Below are positions 27,232 through 34,969 of a stretch of DNA of 64,000 nt, piece after piece. Origin of the DNA: JAIOZK01 sp964468645 (GTDB taxonomy: Bacteria > Bacteroidota > Bacteroidia > Bacteroidales > JAIOZK01); assembly GCA_964468645.1 (NCBI GenBank), contig CAYXUU010000002.1:1-64000 (forward strand). Direction: 5' to 3'. The notes beneath the pieces are model-generated. The model did no database searches and was not told the DNA's origin. It saw only the letters and a list, made by a program, of their open reading frames with translations. Position 1 is the first letter of the stretch. Every line of letters begins with the position of its first letter. The position numbers and the translations under genes are program-made.

Positions 27232-27240
27232 AAACTATGA

Positions 27241-27272
27241 TTTGGGTTTTGTTAATAAATTGCATATATTTG
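27241..27272 (+). promoter_or_regulatory. Candidate promoter of the methyltransferase gene
   Basis: TTTG (27241-27244) and TATATTTG (27265-27272) are separated by 20 nt, matching the Bacteroidota TTTG-N19-21-TAnnTTTG consensus. Transcription would start near 27279, giving a leader of about 18-25 nt to the ATG at 27297 or 27303. Confidence 0.55.
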
Positions 27273-27296
27273 TAACCATGTATAAGGTTAAATAAA

Positions 27297-28583
27297 ATGG
27301 TTATGAAAGATTACTATACATTATGTGAGGTTGCTGACCTATTAGGTAAAAGTAAAGAAACTTTACGTAGATGGGATAAAAATGGAAAACTTCCGGCTGT
27401 TCGTGAACCTATGAGCAATTACAGGGTTTATAAAAGAGAACAATTAAAGATATTTGATGAACTTGATTTTTTATTTAACCCTGTTGATAGTAGTAATTAT
27501 ATCAAGCCCGAAAGGGATTATTCTGTACTTGAGTTATTCGCAGGTGCTGGGGGACTTGCCATAGGATTAGAACAGGCTGGATTGAAATGTATTGCACTTA
27601 ACGAGATTGACCATTGGGCTGCTGAAACCTTACGTATTAATAGACCACAGTGGAAAGTTATCGAAAATGATGTTAGAAATTTAAGTTTTATAAACCTTAA
27701 TAATAATGTGGATATTGTCACTGGAGGTTTTCCCTGTCAGGCTTTCAGTTATGCTGGAAAGAAACTAGGTTTAAAAGATGCAAGGGGAACACTCTTTTAT
27801 GAATTCGCTAGAATAGTCAATGAAATCCGACCATTGATTTGTGTTGCAGAAAATGTTCGCGGATTGCTTAATCATGATAATGGTAAAACCTTAAATGGAA
27901 TGAAGTCTGTTTTGAATGAAATTGGATATAGGGTGGTTGAGCCTCGGATATTAAAAGCTATATTTTACCAGGTTCCTCAAAAAAGGGAAAGACTTATACT
28001 TGTTGGTATAAGAGAGGACATTGAAATAGATTATGAATTTCCAAAACCCTATAAGAGGATTTATAACTTAAAGGATGCATTGAAAGCAGGTGAACTTTTT
28101 TCTTCAGATGTTCCTATTTCTAAAGGGACTAAATATCCTGAAAGTAAAAGAAAGGTTCTTGAAAAAGTTCCTCCTGGTGGTTACTGGAAGGATTTACCAG
28201 TTAATATTCAGAAGCAATATATGATGAGCAGTTATCATTTGTCAGGAGGTAAAACTGGAATGGCACGAAGGATGAGTTGGGATGAACCATCCTTGACATT
28301 GACTTGTAGTCCTGCCCAGAAACAAACAGAAAGGTGCCATCCTGATGAACCGAGGCCTTTTACTGTTCGTGAATATGCCAGGATTCAGACCTTTCCTGAT
28401 GAATGGAAGTTTGCTGGCTCAATTTCAAATCAATATAAACAAATCGGGAATGCAGTCCCGATAAACCTTGCCAAAGAAATAGGATACTCATTAATCAAAT
28501 TTTTGAATAAGGTCTATAGTGATTACCGGTTAAGTGAAAATATTATTGACATAGATCAATTGGTGATGGAGTTTAAGTCGTAA
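27297..28583 (+). CDS. DNA (cytosine-5) methyltransferase with N-terminal MerR-like helix-turn-helix
   Basis: Residues 1-60 form a MerR/excisionase-type helix-turn-helix (YYTLCEVADLLGKSKETLRRWDKNG and MSNYRVYKREQL). The C5-methyltransferase follows: motif I VLELFAGAGGLAIGLEQAG, motif IV GGFPCQAFSYAGKKLG with the catalytic Cys at residue 147, motif VI VAENVRGL, motif VIII QVPQKRERLILVGIR, and the C-terminal IGNAVPINLAKEIG (motif X). The helix-turn-helix may let the enzyme repress its own or the nuclease's transcription, as in other fused control/methyltransferase proteins; that is inference. Alternate ATGs at 27297 and 27303. It protects against the endonuclease 74 bp downstream. The DNA here is visibly more AT-rich than purL, which suggests horizontal acquisition. 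Confidence 0.95.
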   Translation: MVMKDYYTLCEVADLLGKSKETLRRWDKNGKLPAVREPMSNYRVYKREQLKIFDELDFLFNPVDSSNYIKPERDYSVLELFAGAGGLAIGLEQAGLKCIALNEIDHWAAETLRINRPQWKVIENDVRNLSFINLNNNVDIVTGGFPCQAFSYAGKKLGLKDARGTLFYEFARIVNEIRPLICVAENVRGLLNHDNGKTLNGMKSVLNEIGYRVVEPRILKAIFYQVPQKRERLILVGIREDIEIDYEFPKPYKRIYNLKDALKAGELFSSDVPISKGTKYPESKRKVLEKVPPGGYWKDLPVNIQKQYMMSSYHLSGGKTGMARRMSWDEPSLTLTCSPAQKQTERCHPDEPRPFTVREYARIQTFPDEWKFAGSISNQYKQIGNAVPINLAKEIGYSLIKFLNKVYSDYRLSENIIDIDQLVMEFKS

Positions 28584-28657
28584 CAAAAATATTGTGTTTA
28601 TATTTCATTGATTGTAATATTTTACTTAGTTTCGTTAGGATATTTAATATACAAGAT

Positions 28658-29365
28658 ATGGCTTATTTGCCCTGGATTAGTGATGATAGTTTATTGTCTG
28701 CTGTTGTTGAATTAATTGAGATAGCCAAAAAAGCTCAAAACCGAACACAAATAGAATTCACGAAAAATGTTATTGATCCCTTTTCAGCTATGTTTCAGAT
28801 TGCTGGATTTGGAATTGATTATCAATCATGGATTATTAGTGAGCAAACCAGGCAATCACAGAAAACACTTCAAAATTATATTGGTGATTTTCATCAGACC
28901 ATTCTAGGAAGTTTACGAAACTGGAAGAACTTAAAAACCGGTAACATAATAGATTTAGTATCAGATGAATTGAAAGTTATTGCAGAAGTTAAGAATAAAC
29001 ATAATACTGTTAAAGGATCTAACCTATCTGATTTATATAATTCCCTTGAAAACGTAGTTATGCCAAAATCTAGCAAGTTTAAAGAATATACTGCATATTA
29101 TGTAACTATTATTCCAAAGAGCCCCGATCGCTTCGATAAGCCTTTTACTCCATCTGATACAAAAACAGGAACAAAAATGAAAATGAATGATAAAATCAGA
29201 ATAATTGATGGTGCTAGCTTTTATTCGTTTGCGACAGGTGTTGATAATTCCCTGCAACAAATGTTTGAGGTACTTCCATCTGTTCTCTTTGATTGTACTG
29301 GTGTTGATTTCTCATCTACAGATATTAAAAATCTCAATCATTTCTTCGATTTGGCTTTCAGCTAG
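28658..29365 (+). CDS. Type II restriction endonuclease, Eco47II family
   Basis: The ATG giving MAYLPWISDDSLLSAVVELI is chosen over an upstream start because family members begin with this pattern; it yields 235 residues, the usual length. Family-like segments are KNVIDPFSAMFQIAGFGI, RQSQKTLQNYIGDFHQTILG, GNIIDLVSDELKVIAEVKNKHNT (the PD-(D/E)xK-type core D...AEVKNK), YYVTIIPKSPDRFDKPFTPSDTKTGT and IIDGASFYSFATGV. Eco47II-type enzymes cut GGWCC/GGNCC-like sites, so a GGNCC-type specificity is inferred. It follows the methyltransferase in the same orientation and forms a complete type II system with it. Confidence 0.88.
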   Translation: MAYLPWISDDSLLSAVVELIEIAKKAQNRTQIEFTKNVIDPFSAMFQIAGFGIDYQSWIISEQTRQSQKTLQNYIGDFHQTILGSLRNWKNLKTGNIIDLVSDELKVIAEVKNKHNTVKGSNLSDLYNSLENVVMPKSSKFKEYTAYYVTIIPKSPDRFDKPFTPSDTKTGTKMKMNDKIRIIDGASFYSFATGVDNSLQQMFEVLPSVLFDCTGVDFSSTDIKNLNHFFDLAFS

Positions 29366-29391
29366 ACAAAGAATATTATTCAACTTAATAA

Positions 29392-29421
29392 GATATCCGC
29401 CCCGATTTGGAATGGACACCC
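29392..29421. repeat. Dispersed palindrome, copy 4 (degenerate)
   Basis: GATATCCGCCCC and a right arm ending TGGACACCC flank a short centre; several positions have drifted. It lies between the endonuclease stop codon and the convergent end of the DUF5723-like gene, at the right border of the restriction-modification island. Confidence 0.5.
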
Positions 29422-29427
29422 TGAATC

Positions 29428-30903
29428 CTAATTAAACTCCCGATTAAAACAGGCTCCCTTATTTTTTAACGAACACCGACCTTTATTCAATCCGAATTTT
29501 AAGGAAAAATAAATATCAGCACCATCCAGGTCTGTAATACCCAGCAGAATACCAAGTCGTTCACTGCCAATGGTCAGCGGCCCTATTCTAAAAGCTGCTC
29601 CAAGTCTGATATACCTGTATTCAAGTAGTGAACCTATAAGACTTAATGCAATGTAATCATTTTCAAATCTGGGCGCAATAGCAATCTGAGAAGGCCGTCG
29701 TAGTTGTTTTGAATTAAACTGTATAGATTGTACCCACAATGCTGAAATATATAGGTTTTTCAAATAATTTGCTTCAATTTGCAAACTTAGGGCCGTGGGT
29801 AACCCCAGGGAGATTTTATCGGCAGTTTTCGACCTGGTTGAATCTCCGTAGAATTGATAACTCGCTTCCTGGAGGAAATTATTAATTCCGTTATAACCCA
29901 ATGTGTCCAATCCAGTCCAGAGTGCACTTACATTATCCAGATTATGCTTTTGTGCATTTTTCCCCATACTTATACTTCCAACATCCAATAGTGATATCCC
30001 GATACGGTATAAATATTCTTCGTAGGGTTTACTGCATATTCTACTTTCCTTTAGAGGGGGAACTGAACTTTTCAAACGAGTATAAGTAAATCCAATATCG
30101 ATCCCTGCACCAACACCTTTAAAGAATGGTCCTTCGTAACGTGGTGTTATGGAATCATAATCCAGTGGTACTGAAAAACCAAATTCTGCATCATAATTGT
30201 AAAAATTGATGGTACTCTTATCAAGAACCATATATTGGGCATTTCGGTTAGCGGCATAAAAACCCTCAAATGCCAACATGAACTTGGCGGTTGCACCAAA
30301 GCTGAGTTTGCCTTTATACGACCTTTTAAAGTCGTATGCCCAGCTCAAAGCCACCTCAGCCCAGGCCGCCGATGAAAAGTTAAAATCATCATCATTAAAT
30401 AGGATACCCTGTAACTTTTCATACGACAGACCTTCGTAGAATAAGACCGGTATTTCATAGGAAATATTATAACCACTGGAAACCGTTCTGGTTGAAAGAC
30501 TCAGGCCATAGGCATGCTTTCCAGTTTGTAACATCACTGAAGGCCCAAGAATGCGGGCTGTTTGTGAAAAGAATTTACTTTTTGTGTTGTCATAATATGT
30601 GTAATCGCTGTTATAATCATATTCACCATACTGATTGGTAAGCGTGTCTCCAAAGATCAATTGCCAGATATTTTTGCCTTCCTTTGGAACATATCCCCAG
30701 TTGTTCTTTACGAAAGCATTACCGCCGGCAAGATTGATATCAAGGTATGTTTTCGATCCGGTCATTAGTGACGGATTTATCACAGTTGCGTAAATGCCAT
30801 TGTAATTACCAAAAACATTACCTATCATTTCCTGTGCTGTGGTACTCTTGCCGAATGTTAAAATCAACACAACCAATCCAACCAGAATGTTCTTCCTCAC
30901 CAT
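29428..30903 (-). CDS. DUF5723-like outer-membrane beta-barrel protein
   Basis: A signal peptide (MVRKNILVGLVVLILTFGKSTTAQ) is followed by an N-terminal region typical of the family (MIGNVFGNYNGIYATVINPSLMTGSKTYLDINLAGGNAFVKNNWGY, given here in shortened sense). The rest has alternating hydrophobic/aromatic beta strands and a C-terminal barrel-like half (LGLPTALSLQIEANYLKNLY, YRYIRLGAAFRIGPLTIGSERLGILLGITD). It is widespread in Bacteroidota, often near gliding or T9SS-related loci; function unknown. The C-terminal tail (GRCSLKNKGACFNREFN) carries two Cys. No operon partner is evident; the SGNH hydrolase gene lies upstream in the same orientation, 109 bp away. Confidence 0.75.
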   Translation of the reverse strand: MVRKNILVGLVVLILTFGKSTTAQEMIGNVFGNYNGIYATVINPSLMTGSKTYLDINLAGGNAFVKNNWGYVPKEGKNIWQLIFGDTLTNQYGEYDYNSDYTYYDNTKSKFFSQTARILGPSVMLQTGKHAYGLSLSTRTVSSGYNISYEIPVLFYEGLSYEKLQGILFNDDDFNFSSAAWAEVALSWAYDFKRSYKGKLSFGATAKFMLAFEGFYAANRNAQYMVLDKSTINFYNYDAEFGFSVPLDYDSITPRYEGPFFKGVGAGIDIGFTYTRLKSSVPPLKESRICSKPYEEYLYRIGISLLDVGSISMGKNAQKHNLDNVSALWTGLDTLGYNGINNFLQEASYQFYGDSTRSKTADKISLGLPTALSLQIEANYLKNLYISALWVQSIQFNSKQLRRPSQIAIAPRFENDYIALSLIGSLLEYRYIRLGAAFRIGPLTIGSERLGILLGITDLDGADIYFSLKFGLNKGRCSLKNKGACFNREFN

Positions 30904-31012
30904 ATCATTACATGTAGATATATATAGATATTAACGTTTATATTGCAAAAGTATTTGGTAATCTTGTAGTAAGAAGTTAAAGTTTTGTTAATAACGATAA
31001 ACTATCTAAAAC

Positions 31013-32305
31013 TCACCGTTTGATGATCCTGTTATATAAACAAGGTAATTGATCACCTGAAAGTTTCATTGTATAAGTTCCTGTGGGAAGTATATTGATA
31101 TTGATACTGATGCAATCATCATTTCTGACTGGAACCGTTGCTTTGTAAATTAAGGCTCCTGTTATATCAAATATCATTAGATCAAAATTTTCCGGCATTT
31201 TAGATTTCGTATTCAAATGAATATACAAGATGTCCGTTGCAGGTACAGGATATACCAGAGCTTCATTTGTTTCAGGAATTAAGTTTATTCCGGTGATATT
31301 TATACTGATCCATTTTGTTGTCGAATCTGTATCACACTCATTACGCACCACCTGCTTCACAAGGTAAAATCCGTTCTGACTGTAATGATGTACAGGATTT
31401 TGTGTTGTGTCGGTAGTACCGTCTCCGAAATCCCAGAAATAGTAGTCGGCATGTTGTGATGTATCATAGAAAAATACGGAATCATACTGGATTATAAAAT
31501 CAAATCCTGCTTTAATCTGATTTTGTTTGATATTCCACTGTGAGGGATTTGTCAACACCGTTGTGTAGGCAATATCCTGAAGAAAGTTTGCATCGGTTGC
31601 TTCCAGACTTGCATGATAACTCAGCCCTGCCGGGCTTTTATGAAATATTGTTGCATAAAAGGTACAGGCCGCCAGGTATGATCCGGCAACAGAAGGATGG
31701 CTGTTATCAGCCATAAATAATTCAATGGGATCTCCGCTTAAAATTGAATTTTCCCAGGAAATTCCAACTGGTGAAACCGTAGCATTTAAGTGATTTGCCA
31801 GGTTCATATAAGCTGATTCCAGGGAGTCTTGCATATGATGGAAATCAACAAAATCAGGACTACAATATGTTTCAATGCATTGTTGCCCCCCATACTTCCT
31901 GCCCCATGTCATATACATCATTGTTTCGGTACAGGGGTTGGCTGATTTAATTAAAGAATCCAGAGCAATACCTCCTGAAAAAAAATAATTATCCCTGTAA
32001 TATGGTATTGTCGGGAACTGACTTTGTTCCTGCAATACAACATAATCCCAGCTTCCCTGAGCGATCAGTTCCAGGGAGGTCTGGTTGTAAAGATGTCCAT
32101 TGGGAGGATACCCCAGAGTATAACCACCAGGTGTGTTTTTTTCAAAGAACAAAGAATCCCCAGCTGAAGAAGCCAGTTTCTGGATCATTAATGGCAGGTT
32201 GTTTACTCCAGTATAGCTATTACCCAGGAATAATACTTTCTTAACCTGACCTGTAGCATGAAACTGGAAACACAGTAAAACGAATAATCCTAATAATCGT
32301 ACCAT
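31013..32305 (-). CDS. Secreted SGNH-type hydrolase with PKD domain and T9SS sorting domain
   Basis: The ATG giving MVRLLGLFVLLCFQFHATGQ is chosen; the longer frame would begin with a GTG inside a palindromic repeat. The SGNH-like domain (residues about 22-250) shows block I KVLFLGNSYTGVNNLP, block III-like YVVLQEQSQFP and block V ADNSHPSVAGSYLAACTFYA with the expected Asp/His. A PKD domain follows (YYFWDFGDGTTDTTQNPVHHYSQNG). The C-terminal 75 residues are a type A T9SS sorting domain (VYPVPATDILYIHL, YNRIIKR). It is a surface or secreted esterase/acetylesterase-like enzyme; substrate unknown. Palindrome copy 5 ends 8 bp upstream of the start codon. Confidence 0.9.
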   Translation of the reverse strand: MVRLLGLFVLLCFQFHATGQVKKVLFLGNSYTGVNNLPLMIQKLASSAGDSLFFEKNTPGGYTLGYPPNGHLYNQTSLELIAQGSWDYVVLQEQSQFPTIPYYRDNYFFSGGIALDSLIKSANPCTETMMYMTWGRKYGGQQCIETYCSPDFVDFHHMQDSLESAYMNLANHLNATVSPVGISWENSILSGDPIELFMADNSHPSVAGSYLAACTFYATIFHKSPAGLSYHASLEATDANFLQDIAYTTVLTNPSQWNIKQNQIKAGFDFIIQYDSVFFYDTSQHADYYFWDFGDGTTDTTQNPVHHYSQNGFYLVKQVVRNECDTDSTTKWISINITGINLIPETNEALVYPVPATDILYIHLNTKSKMPENFDLMIFDITGALIYKATVPVRNDDCISININILPTGTYTMKLSGDQLPCLYNRIIKR

Positions 32306-32313
32306 AGCATTAT

Positions 32314-32344
32314 GGGTATCCACCCCGAAAAAGGGTGGATACCC
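32314..32344. repeat. Dispersed palindrome, copy 5 (compensated arms)
   Basis: The arms GGGTATCCACCC and GGGTGGATACCC surround CGAAAAA. Compared with copy 2, one base has changed in both arms so that pairing is kept. The element lies 8 bp upstream of the SGNH gene start, where it would be transcribed in the leader and could mask the start. Confidence 0.85.
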
Positions 32345-32521
32345 TCATTCCTTAAAATTAATATTCAGCATCAAACAAATGATATTCATTAAAGACATTA
32401 CTATTCTTTTTATGGTAAAAGAATTGCTTCAAAGTTAACAAAATTGGATTCTCACCTTCTTCTTTAATTAAACCTTAAAGAAATACTGGCATCAAAGTAT
32501 AAAATTGTAAAACTACTAATA

Positions 32522-33991
32522 ATGAAAACAGTATGGATGATTTTAATAGCCGTTTTGTTATATTCTGAAATTCAGACCCAAAATATTCCGGAACGTTGGC
32601 AGTCCCTGTATGATTATCTCGGACCAAAATTAAAATCCATTGATAGCACGCTTGATGTAGTCTGGAATGGAGAGAAATATTGTATGGATTATTGTACCAA
32701 TTTACTACCGGCCAACAGTGCCCAGGGACCTGCTTTGTTTGAACAAATGCCTGAACTTTACAGTGTAAACAAACATCTTGATGCCCTTGATTCTATGGGT
32801 ATAACAACCATTGATCTTGCCATTCAGTATCCCACCCTGGTTGATTCATTTCCGAGATCGGCAGAATACCTGGAGTATTATAAGCTGGTTTTTGAGGAGA
32901 TCAGAGAAAGAGAAATGGATATAATTGTAGGTTGCCAGGCCACTATAAGAGATACTGTTTACGGGAATATGCCTGTGGATTCATTTTATATTGGCCTGAC
33001 ACCTGAAAGGTATATGGCAGAAAAACTTCAGATGCTTCAAACCATTATTGATCATCTTTACCCTGATTATCTGACTATAGAAATGGAACCACAAACTCAG
33101 GCTGATAATCTTCCACTGGATTTTTCACTGGAAAGTGTAATGAATTATGTCAGTTATTTTTTGTCGGGATTGGATAAAAATGGAGTTTTGATCGGTGCCG
33201 GATCCGGCTCCTGGGACGATCTTGCATTTATTGATTCTATTGCAAAACTAACTGATATCGATTATATAGATTTTCACATTTATCCAATTAACCAGGATTT
33301 TTTTGTTGATAAGGTATTTAAGATTGATTCGATAGCAGATCACTATAATAAAATTCTCGTGATAGGGGAGAGCTGGTTATTTAAGGCCACTGATGAAGAT
33401 TTAATGGATACAACACTTGCTCCACCCGATATCTTTTACAGGGATGTTTTCAGTTTCTGGATCCCATTGGATTCTTTGTTCTTAACTTCTGTTGTTAAAC
33501 TGAGTCAACATACTAAAAGTGAATTAACTTCCCTGATGTGGTCAAATCTTTTCTTTGCCTATATCGATCATATCCCCGCTCATGACAGTATGTGGCCCGG
33601 GCAACTGCTCAGTCTGGCCTGGACCGCAGCCGGACCAAATATTCTTTCGCATACGCTATCTCCAACAGGCGAATTATACAAACAGCTTATATCTGATGCC
33701 TGTGACACTATTGGATCAGGTTATGTTTGTAATTCTTCCTTTCCCGATAATCTGATTAGCTATCCGAATCCATTCTCCGAGATGTTTACTATTGAAATTG
33801 GTGATCCTGATATTAAGTCCTTTAATGCCATCATATATAATACAAATGGACAGATAATAAGAAAAATTAATTGTATTAATGGTGATAAAATAAATATAAA
33901 TGGAGCTGATTTTACGGCAGGACTTTATTTTGTTCAATTGTATGATAATTATGGTGTACTAGGCAGGGGTAAAGTAGTGAAAATGAATTAG
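32522..33991 (+). CDS. Secreted TIM-barrel glycosidase-like protein with T9SS sorting domain
   Basis: After a signal peptide (MKTVWMILIAVLLYSEIQTQ) the protein reads like a (beta/alpha)8 clan GH-A hydrolase: LDSMGITTIDLAIQYP, MDIIVGCQATIRD, YLTIEMEPQTQ (candidate acid/base Glu at a strand end), YIDFHIYPIN and KILVIGESWLF (candidate nucleophile Glu). The spacing of the two Glu residues fits retaining GH-A enzymes, but I cannot place it in a numbered family. The C-terminal 75 residues are a T9SS type A sorting domain (ISYPNPFSEMFTIEIG, NTNGQIIRKINC, GLYFVQLYDNYGVL). It is transcribed away from the SGNH gene, and the pair may act on the same extracellular polysaccharide; that link is inference. 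Confidence 0.75.
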   Translation: MKTVWMILIAVLLYSEIQTQNIPERWQSLYDYLGPKLKSIDSTLDVVWNGEKYCMDYCTNLLPANSAQGPALFEQMPELYSVNKHLDALDSMGITTIDLAIQYPTLVDSFPRSAEYLEYYKLVFEEIREREMDIIVGCQATIRDTVYGNMPVDSFYIGLTPERYMAEKLQMLQTIIDHLYPDYLTIEMEPQTQADNLPLDFSLESVMNYVSYFLSGLDKNGVLIGAGSGSWDDLAFIDSIAKLTDIDYIDFHIYPINQDFFVDKVFKIDSIADHYNKILVIGESWLFKATDEDLMDTTLAPPDIFYRDVFSFWIPLDSLFLTSVVKLSQHTKSELTSLMWSNLFFAYIDHIPAHDSMWPGQLLSLAWTAAGPNILSHTLSPTGELYKQLISDACDTIGSGYVCNSSFPDNLISYPNPFSEMFTIEIGDPDIKSFNAIIYNTNGQIIRKINCINGDKININGADFTAGLYFVQLYDNYGVLGRGKVVKMN

Positions 33992-34144
33992 GGCGGGGCT
34001 TTATCACAACCTGGTTTAACCGCAAAGATTCCGCAGAGATCGCGAGCTGCTAATACGCTGTCTGACAATTCTTTGCGTTCTTCGCGAATTCTTTGCGTGT
34101 TTTGCGGTTAAGTCAATTTTAAAGTTGTGATACAGCCCCACCCT
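33990..34144. repeat. MITE-like 155-bp inverted repeat
   Basis: AGGGCGGGGCTTTATCACAA (from 33990) is mirrored, with two mismatches, by the end TTGTGATACAGCCCCACCCT (to 34144). Inner arms TTAACCGCAAAG and TTTGCGGTTAA continue the fold. It starts within the TAG stop codon of the glycosidase-like gene, contains no open frame and could form a long hairpin or terminator. Confidence 0.7.
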
Positions 34145-34184
34145 ATAGATAATAATCGTTTCTTTGTAAGGTAAAACTTCAGTT

Positions 34185-34874
34185 ATGAAAAGGTTTATCG
34201 TTTTGCTCCTTGCTGTAATATTTCATTCCCCGATAATTCCTTATTCACAGGAAAAAAGGATAGAAATAAGCTTGAATGGCGGAGTTTCTTTTCCTGTTGG
34301 GAATTATAATGCTACAAATCTGGAAAATGGTTCATTTGCAACAACTGGGTTCACTTTTGGTGCCGATATTAATTATTTTATCTGGAAAAGGTTAGGAGTT
34401 GGTATTTATGCTTCCGCTAATTATCATCCCCCTGATGTGGGCATACTTGGATATGAAAAAGTGAAGAATGATCAGTTTCTGATTGATCTGTATATCAAAT
34501 CTGATAATTACCAGGTGATGTTATTTACCGCGGGGATTCATCACAGGATACCGTTTTTGAAGAAATTTCATTGGGATGCAAAACTATTGTTTGGCGCGGC
34601 CTGGGCTAAAACACCTTACCAGTTATATAAGCCGGAATACTTCCTGGTGGAAGGGAAATGGTATGAGATTACAAGTTCCGTTGACTGGTCACCTGCAATT
34701 GTTACCGGTACAGGTTTTAGTTATTTAGTCAATGATTATTTCACAATTAATTTAGCTGCAGACTTTGCATATACCAATATGCAATTCGGATTTGTCACCA
34801 ATGGAGAATTTAGGATTGACGAAAGACAGATAATGATCGTTAATATATACTTTGGGTTTAGTGTGTTATTCTAA
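34185..34874 (+). CDS. Outer-membrane beta-barrel protein, small
   Basis: The 229-residue protein has a signal peptide (MKRFIVLLLAVIFHSPIIPYSQ) followed by eight or so amphipathic strands (ISLNGGVSFPVGNYN, GFTFGADINYFIWKRLGVGIYASANY, MLFTAGIHHRIPFLKKFHWDAKLLFGAAWA, FTINLAADFAYTN) and ends with an aromatic-containing C-terminal strand (MIVNIYFGFSVLF), the pattern of OmpA/OmpW-like barrels. No periplasmic domain. Function unknown; a porin-like or structural role is possible. Downstream lie two palindrome copies and the FUSC gene. Confidence 0.8.
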   Translation: MKRFIVLLLAVIFHSPIIPYSQEKRIEISLNGGVSFPVGNYNATNLENGSFATTGFTFGADINYFIWKRLGVGIYASANYHPPDVGILGYEKVKNDQFLIDLYIKSDNYQVMLFTAGIHHRIPFLKKFHWDAKLLFGAAWAKTPYQLYKPEYFLVEGKWYEITSSVDWSPAIVTGTGFSYLVNDYFTINLAADFAYTNMQFGFVTNGEFRIDERQIMIVNIYFGFSVLF

Positions 34875-34880
34875 AGAAAA

Positions 34881-34913
34881 GGGTGTCCATCCCGGTAAGT
34901 GGGTTGGAAATCC
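34881..34913. repeat. Dispersed palindrome, copy 6 (degenerate)
   Basis: GGGTGTCCATCCC and GGGTTGGAAATCC flank a short centre. It starts 6 bp after the stop codon of the barrel gene and only 21 bp before copy 7, with the same orientation of arms, so this is the only place where two copies are adjacent. Confidence 0.5.
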
Positions 34914-34933
34914 TTATATTTTATTATAATTTT

Positions 34934-34964
34934 GGGTGTCCACCCCGGAAAAGGGTGGACACCC
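34934..34964. repeat. Dispersed palindrome, copy 7
   Basis: Perfect 12-bp arms GGGTGTCCACCC and GGGTGGACACCC surround CGGAAAA. The element ends 5 bp before the ATG chosen for the FUSC gene, so a transcript hairpin would sit directly on the ribosome-binding region. Confidence 0.85.
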
Positions 34965-34969
34965 TTATC

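Noticed and set aside
31013..32323. SGNH gene starting at a GTG at 32321
   Set aside because: That start lies inside a palindromic repeat; the ATG at 32305 gives a clean signal peptide.
34883..34969. N-terminal extension of the FUSC protein
   Set aside because: It is a read-through of two palindrome copies with no family similarity; the ATG at 34970 fits the domain start.
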